A stretch of DNA of 64,000 bases, from the NCBI GenBank assembly GCA_921293015.1, contig OV121088.1, positions 37,448,836 to 37,512,835 of the forward strand. Direction: 5' to 3'. Below the pieces are notes generated by a model, which saw nothing but the letters and a program-made list of their open reading frames with translations, had not been told where the DNA came from and did not search any database. Source of the stretch: Phorcus lineatus. Taxonomy: Eukaryota; Mollusca; Gastropoda; Trochida; Trochidae. The position numbers were made by a program, and so were the translations under genes. Of this stretch, positions 1-12,006 are shown one piece after another (the stretch's first letter is position 1; each line of letters opens with the position of its first letter).

Positions 1-317
1 GATGGGTCATACTAGATTTATGTTCAATGATTTATGAATTGAAATTGAATGGGTAGATTTGTGAAGGAATTTTGCTGTTTGCCTAGTATTGGAAAGCCTA
101 GTTTTAAATGATCACTCAAACTTCATAGTTGTAAGAAACTATGAGAAACTTCGAAACGTAATTACTTTTTTTCTTAACACAGATAACATAAAACCTTTGT
201 GAAATAAGTAAAACTTTCTTAAAAGCATTGGTTATCCAGCACATTTTTTTTCATTTGCTAATTTAACTGTTAAATTAAGATTAAGAATTAAGCTTTCATG
301 GATAAAAGTATACTTAC

Positions 318-2918
318 CACTTCATCAAAGTAGAACAGCTTTTCGTCATGATCTATTTTCTTGCCTTTACAAAAATCCAAATGTCGTTTGAATTCATCAG
401 GGCAATTTTCTGGTTCTGTTTCTCTTGGAAATGCTATAAGGGCATTCAGGTCGTGTTCAATAACTGATGATATCTGAAAATAATTCTGACATTGAAATTT
501 TCATTGTTCCTTTATCATACATCATGAAATTTTTAAAACCATAGTGAAATGGAGTTTGTTGAAAAAATTCAAGATTGTTTAAATTTTTTTGTTTTTAAAG
601 TGAATCATGAAACCTTCAACTTCTTTATATCTAAAGAAATTATTTTTATCTAGCTAAATGGTTGTTAAAATGATGATATGCTGTGGTTCAATTTCAAACC
701 ACTCTTGGAAAATGATGCTTACCCTTGTTAACAAAACTGTTTATTTAAAAACATAACATGTTTCTATACCTATTTTATTTGCATGGGTGTTCATTGTATT
801 ATCTTTTCAGTAGTGAAATAAGAAAATTATCAATTAAGAGAATTTATTATTAAGAACAACCAAACAATTATAAAACATGATGATAATGAAATAATGTCAT
901 ATTGTTTACAAAAGTAAGCTTCATGTAGCATTTAGAAACTTACTGCTTGACGTATTTGATTTTGGGGTATCACAATTTCTCTTTCACCATTTTGAATTTT
1001 TGCAGGTGTTTCCCCAAATTCCTTTTGTATTTGGTTGGCAATGTGTCTTTGTTTTACTTAAAGAAAATCATGTTCAAATGAATAACATTACATGAGAATT
1101 GTTACACTATAGTATGAAAACAATTACACACCCTAACATTCCTTGATATTTGTAAAGGAACTTAAACAAGTGTCATTAGTTAGTTAAAATAGATTTGTTA
1201 ATGTCATTTCAAATACAGATTCTGCCTTTACCTGTTTGCTGCTGCCTGGATTCAATGGCCATTACCCCTGTTCTGAAAAAATAAACATGCGTTTATAAGT
1301 ATCATTGTAAGAATATAGTTCATTGTATGATTAAGATAAGTAGGATAAATTTGTCATTGTAAATTGTCCTCTCCATCCTGTTAAGGCAAAAATCTTATAT
1401 GAGGAATTTATCATATCTTTCACAATTTAGATAAGATTTTTGCTTAATACTAGTTATTGAATTACCTTTTACTGTGATGTTTACAGGAGACAGTTTTCCT
1501 TCTCGACTTTGCTTCAAGGGACTGGTAGTGGTATTCGTGGTAGTGTCCAAGTAACAATGGAGGACCTTCTCCAGGAATGATGATGGGTGGAGTGTCCGAA
1601 TCCATTCCATCCTGGGAGCTTGTGAATATGGTTAAGGGCACATTCAAGACCTTTGCTGATGTCCTCACTACCAATTCGTCAACATAAGTGCCTGGAGATG
1701 ACATTTTCTTCAAGTATTCTTCCCATGGTTCCGAGACAAAATTTGCAAGTAGTTCTCCTTTCTCCTTTAATATAAATATACTTCATCATTAATAAACAAT
1801 TTTTTTGTTAGTGATTAGTTGTGTTTTTGTTAACTTCATTTTCTCATTTTACCATAAACTGGTGTTATTATCAAGTACTAATTGTCTTATCGATTATATT
1901 AAACAACATAATGATGGTATGGTGGGGATCATTGACAAGAAAATCATACATTGTATGGGTGTTCTTTCAGGAAAGAGCACACGTCCTTGCGCAGTTTGTG
2001 ATGATCACCAGGCAGTTGTTTACCTAGCCGTTCCATCTGATCAATGATTGCATGAAAAAAACAATTGCCATCGCCTGGTGTTTCATCTCTGAATCTCATC
2101 CCAGCTGCCTGAACAACCATTGCAAGTCTTTGTTGTTGATGATGAATCCCTGAAGCAGCTGTCAAGGACTCCAAGACAGCAACTCGTATGTCTGGTACAA
2201 AGGGAAATAAAGGTCAGTTTATGCTTTTTGCTAAAAGGTGTGAATCAAACTCCTCAGAAATGGTTAACTTTACATCAAAATAAATAAGCAACCTCCAGAA
2301 TATTAAAAAAGATTTAAATGCAGGCTTAAATGTACTGATTTACCTTTTAATTGATGATTAAGTAATTAAAGGTTTTGAAAAATGTCCTGATTGTTACAGA
2401 TTTTTAACCAGAGCAAGGATTTTAAAATAGATTTTGAAATTTTGTTTACTGTGCCATTCACATCTTCTGCACTCTATAGTTAAAATGTGATGGTAAAAAA
2501 TTGTCAACATGAATCATTAGAATCTAAATTTATACCTTTCAGTAGCTTAACACATAAAAAATGATTTTTTGAAATAGTTTTGTTTATACTCTCTAACGAG
2601 GAAAAATTATCTTAAATAAACACCTGTTGCATAACTAACATGATTTAATGCATCTACATTATGGGTTGGACATATATGAAATCAATCAAATTCAACATAG
2701 ATTTCATGAATTTTAAGTTACTAAATAAAATAAATAAGTTAGCTTAAATGTTTACCCTAATTGAACTTGGCAAATGCAGGTAAGATGATTAGGTTACATT
2801 AAAAGTTAACATCCCATTGCATCATTTGCACATAATTTCATTTAGACACAGCATTTTGACAAGAAATTACCATTTTCTTCTATTGATGTTTCAAGACTAT
2901 CTGTTTCAGTATGATGAT
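318..2918 (-). CDS. OTU-domain cysteine protease gene, partial (runs off left edge)
   Basis: Minus-strand exons, read by GT/AG borders and matching phase: 2918-2871, 2191-1950, 1764-1466, 1272-1232, 1056-944 and 473-318. The 2191-1950 exon has the OTU catalytic Cys motif GDGNCFFHAI after a helical lead-in. The next exon has GTYVDELVV and ends the domain with HEYHYQSL, which supplies the catalytic His. Cys and His are therefore both present and the protease could be active; the family cleaves ubiquitin from proteins. The exons after the domain encode an unrecognised tail (IAFPRETEPENCPDEF, KLFYFDEV). The last visible exon ends in a clean donor, so the gene continues left of the window. Upstream lie small acidic candidate exons (3017-3857), and beyond them a MULE transposase on the same strand. 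Whether OTU and MULE form one transcript is not settled. OTU domains also occur in transposon-encoded proteins, so this could be a host gene or part of a mobile element. Confidence 0.75.
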
Positions 2919-3016
2919 CTGAAAGTTGAAAAATATTATCGAATTAGGATAGTCATAGTTCTGAAGATAAGTTTTTATTATTTGATATTGACTGACGAAA
3001 TTCAAAAATATCCTAC

Positions 3017-3857
3017 CAGGGCCTTTCTTCTCCACAATCATCTGAAAGCAGAAAGCTCCCATTTTTATATAACTCTTTCTATTGAGAAGTTTAGTTCAGA
3101 TTCCATTGATCTGTGGTTTGAATGTCAATATCAAGTCCTCTGTACAGAATTTGCTTATTTAAACATTGATACAGGTTTCAAAAAGAAATTACCACCATCT
3201 TCCATTGTTGTGTTTTTTGCGCATGAATCCGTCTCGTCATGAAGGTCTGAAGATGTGAAATAAAAAGTTCAGTACAATGATATGACATCCCGCTACCAGG
3301 AATGCTCGTATTTACGCCCAGGGCTTACTTTCGATTTTGCCCATGTGAGCATTGTAACATTTCAACTGAAATTAAGCCTTAGATATTCGTGGCTTTGCTC
3401 ACCTGTTATAAATCTCGTTAATTAAGGCGCTTGAAGCTTAAATAATTTGATCTGTTCATTAGATGCTAAGTACCTAAGTACTTGGTAATAGTAAACAATA
3501 TTACAGTTTTATGATGTTTCAAAAACATGACATCAAATTTTGATATAACCTACTTTCGTCTTCATCCGAAATTGTAATCTGCATGTCAATGCATTCTTCT
3601 TCAACTACTTCTGGAAAGTGAATGATAAAAAAATTAATGCCATCGATGTTTTTCTTAACTGAAGTTTGGTTTCACAAGTCTTACCTTCGTATGTATTTAT
3701 TTATGGAATAAGAATATTCATACGAGAAATTGTATTTCTTTCTCATTAAAGTTTCTTTCATGTTGGATGATGATACAGATGTGCAAAGGTGAAGATTCTT
3801 TTAAGCGTTACTTGTGGTTTATTAATTTACCTTTTTCCAGGGTGTTTTGGCTTCTTC
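3017..3857 (-). other. Small acidic candidate exons upstream of the OTU exons
   Basis: Four short minus-strand stretches are bordered by good acceptors and donors: 3857-3831 (EEAKTPWKK), 3610-3554 (VVEEECIDMQITISDEDE), 3246-3193 (LHDETDSCAKNTTMEDG) and 3041-3017. All are Asp/Glu-rich and unlike the AT-rich surroundings. Their phases do not form one continuous chain, so some may be alternative exons or false. The 3041-3017 piece, read as MIVEKKGP, joins in phase to the 2918-2871 exon and could hold a start codon. They may encode a disordered acidic linker before the OTU domain. Confidence 0.4.
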
Positions 3858-5933
3858 CTAAAAAGTGAAAAGAAAAAAAGTTTTAGAAATGTGCACTCGT
3901 TGCCTTCGATTATTTGATACATCAAGTTTTTATTTTTCTGGTTTTTAAACGTTTACCAACTAGTTACACATGTTTCTTTGTCTTAAGTTTAGATTATATA
4001 AAACTGGAAAAGAAAATCTCATAAAATTTAGGAAAAGAAACGTTTTGCTGGTGTGTTACAGGTCTTACTTCGACTCTTGAATTTTTTTCTTTTTCGAAGA
4101 CATTCTTTTTTTCCTTGAGATTTTCCTTCATCGTTTTCAAGGATTAGAACATTCCTTTTACAACAAAGTTCAATGTTGCCGATCAAGTCGCTTAGAGTCT
4201 TTGTAGATTTCTCAAGAGTTTCATTGTCTTTGCAGAGATAGCTCAAATTAAGCAAAATTGTCAATTTTTCTCTGAATTGTTGTTGACAAGTTGAAAATGA
4301 CTTCCCTTTACTTTTCTTTTCAATCCGTTTGCAGGTACCCTTTGGCCAGCTTTGGACACTGATATCTGACGTTACTGGTTCATCAGCACAGCTGATCCCC
4401 TCAACACACCCATAGTCGATGGTAAATATGGGGTGATTTTTGTACAAGTCTGGCAAGCTGTTCCAGGAAAATGCCTTGTATTTAAACACTGCTCCAAAGT
4501 GTTTACATAGGGATCTCGTCCTAGCAAAATGCCTGCAGGAGCATTTGCGAACAGTGAGGTCCACCTCATAAGTAGCGTTTCCAAATGAAGAGGACCTCAC
4601 AATAAACTGCTGCTCCCCTACTTGTTGGAGGGCATCCTTGGTGATAGATGTAGCTGCAGTATCAATATCCCTAAACAGATGTTTGAGATGGTGTGGCTTG
4701 TGTGCAGCCATATCCGGCACTCCTGGTCCTTGCTTTCGCCAACCCACAGATGACTTGACGTTTGCATCAATGTATCTGTTTGAGATAAACTTTTGTAAGT
4801 ATGAAGTAAGTATAACTGTTGCAGAAAAGGGTTTTCAGTATTGAGGCATTGAATGGCATAACAGTTAGCATTTAGTGTTTGCAGAAGTGTTTAATTTTTG
4901 GCGGTTATACAGTTGTTGGGTTTGAATTATTAAAACATCTAAATTGTACCTTATACATCAGTAAGTAGGATAAAATGAATGCAAAGAGGTACTAAAACTT
5001 ACTTGCGCTTCTGATCTTTCAGAAATTGAATTAGAATTAGAACTAATTCTGTCAGTGTAGTTGACTTCTGTGGCTTTACGTAGTCGTACTTGAATATCTT
5101 GTTCATGGCCTCTGTGCCGTTTGTCGTATTGACAGTCATTATGCCATCGACCCGGAAAGCACACACCCATTTCTGAAACATAAATATGTATGCAATGAAT
5201 AAAAACATTAACCTGTAATTGCTACAAGTGAGATGTTTTCGCTATAAATTTAACAGGGATAAACAGCTAGGGTTTATGTAATTGTAAATGTCTTTAGATG
5301 AAAAAAGAAAATACCTTGTATTTTTCATTGCAAAGCCAATGGGTATCAAGGTACTTTCTGAGCTGTGGATGATCTGTCCAGATTCTTGAGTTCTTAAGAT
5401 CTTCTGTATTTCTTTCAAATTCCTCCTCAGTTATTGAAGCAGCTACTCTCTGATGAAGAATACTTAATATTATGAGTATATCATAAAAGATGACAAAAAA
5501 ATTAAAACGATATTTACTAATTGAGAAGTAGGGGCCATGGCACTTTGAAAATATGTCATGTGATATGCTAATGACGGTTATTTAAAAAATGCGGACAGGA
5601 GTTAAGATGAACTGGCTGAAAAAATGTAAAACAATCCTTTAAGTGAAATTTTACTTTTGCTACTTACTATCAATGTCCAATTCAATATTAACAAAATGAC
5701 TAAATCACTAGAATGAATTTGAAGTGTAATCAAAAGTGATAATATGCTTTTTTGTATAATGTATTGGATAATTTGGAAAACCTTTCTTAAAGATATAAAA
5801 GTATGGATTTTTTTGCGTACATTCAGGATCTTCATGATTTCTTCTTCATCATTGAACACTTGATTCTTATGGTTGCGAATCCACCTCAACCAGGATTGTT
5901 TTCGGTGAAAGTCACACAGGTATATTTTGGCAT

Positions 5934-7430
5934 CTGGAAATTAAATTAAAGTTAATGTCTTTCCTTTTTATTGTAAATGTCGCCAATGGCTGAAATATTG
6001 CCCAAAAGGCATCGTAGAATAACTCATTCATTCACTTTTTTTGTAGAACAGTAATCAAATTATACATCACCAGCACAACTAGTATGTATATTGGTAAATT
6101 CATAAATTGATATCCAGTTCAGTTTTATACAAAGAATATAACGAATTTTTTTTTATGTTAGCATATTTTACTGGCTAACTTTTTAAACCATGTTGGAATA
6201 TTTGTAATTTTCAACAATATATTCATAACATGTATGTACACTCCTCGGCATTTGCAGATTCGATAACAAGTGTATTTTTACGTTTGTGAGAAGTGGGAAT
6301 TTAGAAAATTTGAATGATGCCATCTTTTTTCAATGCCATTTACTTGTGAAATTAATATATCCTATGTCAAGTCTGTTCTTGGGCAAAGTTTAACTCTTAC
6401 TTGAACAATTGTTACGATATTTTGAACTGTATCTCTGTATTACATAAGGTGATTTTCACGGACGTCTGTAAATGATATAGTGTGCACTAATGATTTATTT
6501 CAATCCAAATTTGTCATGGAAATTCAGATAAATCTACTGATGTGTATTTCTTAGCTATTTTGATAATATCTTCTAAGTATTTATGAATTTTTTGTTTGAT
6601 TTGAACTTATGACTTTTGTAAAAGATTTATGGAGTAACTTTTGAACTAACCTAATTTTGATAGTTTTGCCAGTCATGTACATTAATAACAATTTTTAAAA
6701 TATTTCTGTAAAAAAAAAAAAATTATTTGACAAAAGGATAATCTCTTAGAAAACTGTTGCGAAAAATCTTGTCTGACGCACAACTTCTAAAATAATCTAT
6801 TTTTGGTCAAAACAGTGTCATGTTCACCAATTTCTGTAAAAATATTTTTTGTAAATTTTGCATTTTGTCAACTTTTGAAATATTTCTTTGGTTTATCTTT
6901 TACAAAGTTTTCACAAGTCATGCTGGTTAAGAACTTTCAACTGATCATTTGATTTTGATCAAAATTGGTATGACATGCTGATTCCAAGAAGTTATATCGA
7001 TTCTTTTTTTAAAAAAAGGTGTTTGGGAAAAAAAATCGTAATAAGTCATTGATTAAAGATAGTTTGTTTTTTTTGGCTTGTTGAATTTCAAATTTTTTGG
7101 CTTGTTAAATTTCAAGTTCATCATAGATATACAGAAAAACGTGCAAGTTGATTTTTGAAAATAACATTTTGAAATATTATTAATATTAATGGGGATATGA
7201 TGGTGATCACAAACATGAGTGAAATGGCACAATTCAGCATATTAATATTTAGGAATCGTTAATTCTAAGACATAAAAAAATATTGCATGGATAGAAAATA
7301 GGATTACTTTAAAAGTTATTCCAGTAGTTATTCAACTATATCGCCCTTTTTCTCTGAAATATTTTATATGGAATTATAAATTTTTTAATGTGGTCTAAGA
7401 GTATTTATTACCTACGAGGTCAATCATATC
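5934..7430. other. AT-rich non-coding stretch inside the MULE relic
   Basis: I see no coding exon on either strand. The sequence is very AT-rich with homopolymer runs. There is a short direct duplication near 7076-7115 (ggcttgttgaatttcaa / ggcttgttaaatttcaa). The missing MULE catalytic exons would be expected here. Confidence 0.5.
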
Positions 7431-7635
7431 GGGGTTCATATTTTTCATACGATGCCCTAGGCCAACATATCACTTTTTCATTGTGACGTCACGTAAAAAA
7501 CAATGCTTTGATGTCACAGTTCGCCTATGACGTTGTGTTTCAAATGCGCCTATGCCTATGCTTGGATGCTGATTCTGATTAGTTTCTTTGATTTCTCGAC
7601 TTCGGTAATAAACAGAATATCATATTTCTGTCCAT

Positions 7636-7742
7636 GACATACTATGTTTACGACACTCGTGCCTTAATATCAGTATATCCCTCGCTCTTGCTCGGGAAAT
7701 ACTAATATTCGGCACTCGTTTCGTAAACATAGTATGTCATGG
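7636..7742. repeat. Imperfect inverted repeat, arms of ~32 bp
   Basis: CATGACATACTATGTTTACG near 7635 is matched in inverted orientation by CGTAAACATAGTATGTCATG ending near 7741. About 50 bp of spacer contains CTCGCTCTTGCTCG. It lies just outside the MITE at 7791-8059 and may belong to a larger composite element. Confidence 0.7.
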
Positions 7743-7790
7743 CCACTCATATAATATCCTCTATTTATTACTCTCTCGTTGAACATACCG

Positions 7791-8059
7791 CCGTTTAATA
7801 AATCTACAAAGTTATTACACATTTAACATCGCGTGTTGATTGACGTCACATGACGTCACAATGTTAGCGGTGCAGCGACAATGGCTATCCCGGCGATTTT
7901 CATGATTTTTGTTTGATATAATTCAGCCAGTAATAAATAAAGTACTAAACTCAGTCCCGTATAATTACATATTAATGAATCTCGTGAATGGTATCGGTAT
8001 TGAACTCGCTTGTTAAATACCAAACCACACACTCGTTTCATAAATATGTTATTAAACGG
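7791..8059 (-). mobile_element. MITE-like element, CCGTTTAATAA termini
   Basis: The termini are CCGTTTAATAA (7791) and TTATTAAACGG (8049-8059). Inside are paired tgacgtcaca motifs and a stretch that aligns, in reverse orientation, with 27592-27908 and 57530-57846: the shared blocks include GTGTGGTTTGGTATTTAA/CATGTGGTTTGGTATTTAA and CCGCTAACATTGTGACGT. Three copies in 64 kb with terminal inverted repeats fit a short non-autonomous DNA transposon. The apparent short ORF on the minus strand is a by-product. Confidence 0.65.
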
Positions 8060-8282
8060 AACGTCTTTAATATTCTCTTTTAATATCTAGACAGAGTTTT
8101 AGATAACATTAATTCCAAATTGTTATTTTTTCAGTTACTGCCCTTGTTCTGTTTTGTTTCTAGGAAAATGTTGTGAAAAATGACAACCAATTTTGCAGGA
8201 TATGTTATGATTACTTCCTCTTGTTATTATTTAGTACTTTAACCCATCACCAATTTTGTGTACGCTTCCCTCACTATCAATT

Positions 8283-8405
8283 GAGTTGGGATAGCGCAGT
8301 GGTTAGCGAGTTTGTCTTTGGATCAAGAATGGTGGTTCTCCCTGCAATAATACAAGCAGCCGCGATTTAAGTGAAAAAATGTTGAAAGCAGCGTTAAATC
8401 CCATA
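8283..8405 (+). mobile_element. tRNA-derived SINE-like fragment
   Basis: GGGATAGCGCAGTGGTTAGC resembles a tRNA-type A box head. It is followed about 100 bp later by GTTGAAAGCAGCGTTAAATC, similar to the tail seen in many mollusc SINEs. The B box (GGTGGTTCTCCC) is degenerate, so this is probably an old inactive copy. Confidence 0.55.
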
Positions 8406-9474
8406 TCACCTAGCTATCAAGTAGATTGTAATGTGAGCATTGTTTATCATCGTAACAACCATCTGTTATGGATTGATTTTTTTATATAACTTGATTCTAT
8501 CCGTTTTCTTTCTTTAACATCATCATCTGAAACTTAAGAATATGTATGATCTATTTCACCTGGAGTACCTTTTATTGAACTAACATAATTTAAAAAGCCA
8601 ATGGTATTGTTAATAAATTTTCTCAGATTCGTGGGCAACTTTCCTTGTGTAAGTGTGTTCTGTTATGTTAACTTTCATAAAAATTATTTTATCTGTCTCA
8701 AAAGATAGTTTGTGTTTCCTTTGTGACTTCAAATGTCTTTGAATAAATTTTGTTTTAAAAACAAATGGTTTTTCTCCATTTTTCTCTGAATGTTCAACTA
8801 TATCAATGAAGAACTCGCATGAAATAATGATAATAGGTATGTCTAAATACTATGGCTGCTAGAATATGGTTTACTTTCTTATACATTTATTCTTAATATC
8901 TGCATTGAAGATTTAGAGTAATCATGTGTGAAAACTTGACCTATTCTATTAAGTGATGCTTTAATTATGTGGCTTTGTTAGGAAAACATACTTCTTCAAC
9001 TAATTTTGATCGTTTTCGTCTGGACCCCTGGTGACACTCCATAAACTTCAGTCCTGTTGACATGAAAGGAACACCGTTGTTCTTGATTTTGGTACCTTTT
9101 CTTATTTTTCCGTCATCTACAAGTTTCACAGTGTGTTCACCTGATAAATCTGGAACATTTTCACCTACATGTAATAAACAAATACATAAATATATACATA
9201 CAATAGTAATTTGAATGACGAGGATATTATAGAAGACATTGTTGAGTGTAAAATATTTCAATGCTTTCGAAAACATACCAAAATGACCAAAATTCCTCGT
9301 TTCTCTCACAACAACATAGTGTGATTGCATAGCAAGCTCGTAGTCTTTTATGAGCGCTTCTGCTGCTGCCAAAGATGTAACTGCGCCATGATAATTATTT
9401 TCTTTTTCTGTGAAAAGCCTAACCCAAGTTGGTTCGATCATCGCCATTTCTAACTCAACTTTAAATTTCCCGCG

Positions 9475-10565
9475 AGTCAAACACGTGGAACAAGCCACGA
9501 AAAAGACAGTTAAGCCCAAAAAAGTCTCAAAATCTAATCTTTAAGAAGTACAAGTCTCTTGAAGTTGAAACTGAGAGTGACCTCCCTCACAAAGTAGATG
9601 ACCGTGAAACGATGTCAAAAAGAATTGGAAACTTAGACAAAGTCAAGCCAATTGATATTAAAAATTTTGCTTCCAAATTAAAAGACACAGCACCACATGC
9701 TGCTTTGTTGCTGGCTGTAGATGGCTCACACAATATCCCTGATGAAACTGACAGGTTGGAGCCACTTCATAAAGTGGACTTCACATACACGGACAATTCA
9801 GATTTGGAAAGTGAAACCTGCAGAGGTACCTTTGATAGATACTTCAATTCGCTAACAGTTACTGAAGACCAGTGTCGTGTTATTGAGGAGAAAACTAGGG
9901 GGCAAAATAAAAATGAAAACTGGAAGTATGCAAGATATGGAAGACTAACTAGCTCAAATTTTGGTCCTATTTGGACGTTGAAAGATACAACTCCACCTGA
10001 TTGCACACTTAAACGCATCATGGGATACAAAGAGTTTGACAGTAAAGAGTTACGTTGGGGTCGTCAGCATGAACCTGCTGCTTGCCGTGTGTACAGGAAG
10101 ATAATTCAAAAAAGTCACCCAGGAATGAAAGTGCATTCATGTGGATTACTTGTCAGACCAGACCTGCCATACCTTGGAAGTCGTCCCGATGCATTGCTTA
10201 ACTGTCCTCACTGTAGTGAACATAGTGGTGTACTGGAAATCAAATGCCCATACGCTTCAAGGTTACTAACCCCAAAAGAAGCAGCTCAACAGAAAGGATT
10301 TTTTTGTACAGTTGAAAATGACAGTGTACATCTCAGAAGAAATCATCCATATTATTACCAATTTCAGGGGCAAATGGCAATATCGAGAAGAAAGTGGTGT
10401 GACTTTTTTGTCTGGACACTAAAGGGTTACTCTGTGGAAAGAATTTTCTTTGATGAGAAATTATGGAAATCTGTACTTCTTAAGCTGACAATGTTCTACA
10501 AGTCTGCTGTTATTCCAGAAATTTTCAGTGAAAGGGTTAAAAGAGGAAAACCCCTATTTCCTTAA
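9475..10565 (+). CDS. YqaJ-type exonuclease domain exon, 5' incomplete
   Basis: A long open exon on the plus strand; the first Met is at 9612. The frame is open upstream to about 9475 with protein-like sequence (WNKPRKRQLSPKK), so Met 9612 is probably internal and upstream exons are missing or unseen. The YqaJ/lambda-exonuclease-like core is in order: YARYGRLTSSNFGPI, ELRWGRQHEPAA, GLLVRPDLPYLGSRPDALL, GVLEIKCPYASR, YYYQFQGQMAIS, WCDFFVWTLKG. The Asp of SRPDALL and the Glu and Lys of LEIKCP are the expected metal-binding and catalytic residues, so the nuclease core looks intact. It ends at a stop at 10563-10565 with no frame damage. In animals such domains are common in transposon-associated proteins, often with SWIM fingers. 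It is divergent from, and slightly overlaps, the MULE 5' exon region. Whether it belongs to the MULE, to another element, or is a host gene is open. Confidence 0.75.
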
Positions 10566-10954
10566 TCATGTTAAAAGGCCAGATGATCATGCATTTGTAA
10601 AGGGATGGAAATTGAATGTGTGTTTGCAGACATCAACCACTTTAAGTGACTAGTACTTTTTCAACCCTTGTGACTTGTGATTAGAACTTGGAAAGAATGG
10701 TGTTTATGACCTGCACTATATGCACATAAATAACAAAGAACTGAGTAATATGAAAATATTTATTGAGTATTCTGTCATCAATGTCATAATGCATATGGCT
10801 GTATGTTTTCAAACAGGAATGTTATACTTATGAATGTCACTTGTTTTTTATCCATGACATACACATTTGTAATAAACTCAATACAAGTCCTCCACTTCAC
10901 CTTCATCCATTTTATAATGAAATCATCAAAACATTGGGGTAATTTCTCATTTTT
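10566..10954. other. Downstream region of the YqaJ exon
   Basis: No ORF of note. aataaa-type signals at about 10871 could serve as the polyadenylation site of the YqaJ transcript. Confidence 0.4.
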
Positions 10955-12006
10955 AGCTCATCAGGTCTGAAAGACCCGATGGGCTTATGGCATGGCAAGG
11001 CGTCCGGCGTCCGTCCATCCGTCCGTCCGTCCATCCGTAAACTTTTCACTTTTTCGACTTCTTCTCCAGAACCAATGACTCTAGAGAGCTGAAATTTTAT
11101 GTGCATACTCCTTGGCAAATGGGGATTCTAAATTGTAGATTTCGTGACCCCATGACTCCAAATGGGGTCACAAGGGTCAAAAACTTAAAAATCTATTTTA
11201 ATCTTCTTCTCCAGTTCCAAAAGGTCCAGAGAGCTGAAACGTTGTGTGTAGACTCCTTGGGCACTGGAGATTCTAAATTGTAGATTTTGTGACCCCATGA
11301 CCCCAAATGAGGTCACAGCGGTCAAAACATGAAAAACCTATTTTCATCTTCTTCTCCAGTTCCAAAAGGTCCAGAGAGCTAAATAGTTGTGTGTAGACTC
11401 CTTGGGCACTGGAGATTCTAAATTGTAGGTTTGGTGACCCCAAATGGGGTCACAGGGGTCAAAACCTGAAAAACCTAATTTCATCTTCATCTCCAGTTCC
11501 TATAGGTCTAGAGAGCTGAAAAGGTGTGTGTAGACTCCTTGGCCAACGGGGATTCTAAATTGTAGGTTTGGTGACCCCATGTCATTAGATGGGGTCACAG
11601 GGGTCAAAATGTAAAAAACCTAATTTAATCTTTTTACCTAGTTCCAAAAGGTCTAGAGAGCTGAAAAATTGTGTGAAGACTCCTTGGACACTGGGGATTC
11701 TAAATTGTAGGTTTGGTGACCACTTGACCCCAAATGGGGTCACAGGGGTCAAAACCTTAAAATCCTACTTTCATCTTCTTCTCCAGTTCCAAAAGGTCTT
11801 CATAACTTAATAGTTGTGTGTAGACTCCTTGGACAATGGGGATTCTGAATTGAAGGTTTGGTGACCTCTTGACCCCAAATGGGCAATGGGCCTTTTTTAT
11901 TTGATTGTGAATAACTCGGACGTTGGGACAGGCTATCTTTCCTACACTGCCCATGACCCCATGGTCTAAACCACACCACCTATTTCTATCAAAAGTCTGA
12001 TGAGCT
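10955..12006. mobile_element. Repeat element with six ~144-bp internal units and 10-bp inverted ends
   Basis: It starts AGCTCATCAG (10955-10964) and ends CTGATGAGCT (11997-12006), a perfect 10-bp inverted pair. After the left end comes a (CCGT)n-like stretch (about 11005-11038). Then six units share a core like TTCTCCAGTTCCAAAAGGTC followed by a TGACCCCAAATGGGGTCACA palindrome-like block. Core positions are about 11066, 11211, 11355, 11493, 11639 and 11783, giving periods of 138-146 bp. No coding capacity. The right end (from ~11890) is non-repetitive. The AGCTCATCAG head with a GTCCGTCC run resembles widespread mollusc repeats. Confidence 0.7.

Larger units (their letters stand above)
4028..9447 (-). 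pseudogene. MULE-type transposase with SWIM zinc finger, probably missing its catalytic centre
   Basis: Minus-strand exons read by phase: 9447-9279 (start MAMIEPTWVRLF), 9164-8992 (GVPFMSTGLKFMECHQG), then a 3 kb gap, then 5933-5821 (AKIYLCDFHRKQSWLRW), 5449-5315, 5172-5003 (TNGTEAMNKIFKYDYV) and 4775-4028. The CDFHR...W and EAMNKIFKYDY blocks are typical of MULE-like transposases with SWIM fingers in invertebrate genomes. The last exon holds the SWIM finger, KCSCRHF then LCKHFGAVF (CxC...CxH), at about residues 75-100 of that exon. It ends with a basic tail and a stop at 4028. I see no exons for the first catalytic Asp region between 8992 and 5933. That stretch holds a SINE, a MITE and AT-rich sequence, so the gene is probably broken there. 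MULE transposases cut and paste DNA transposons in the nucleus. Confidence 0.7.

Noticed and set aside
2817..3242. 141-codon open frame on plus strand
   Set aside because: Antisense to several candidate exons on minus and of low-complexity, AT-driven composition; no recognisable domain.
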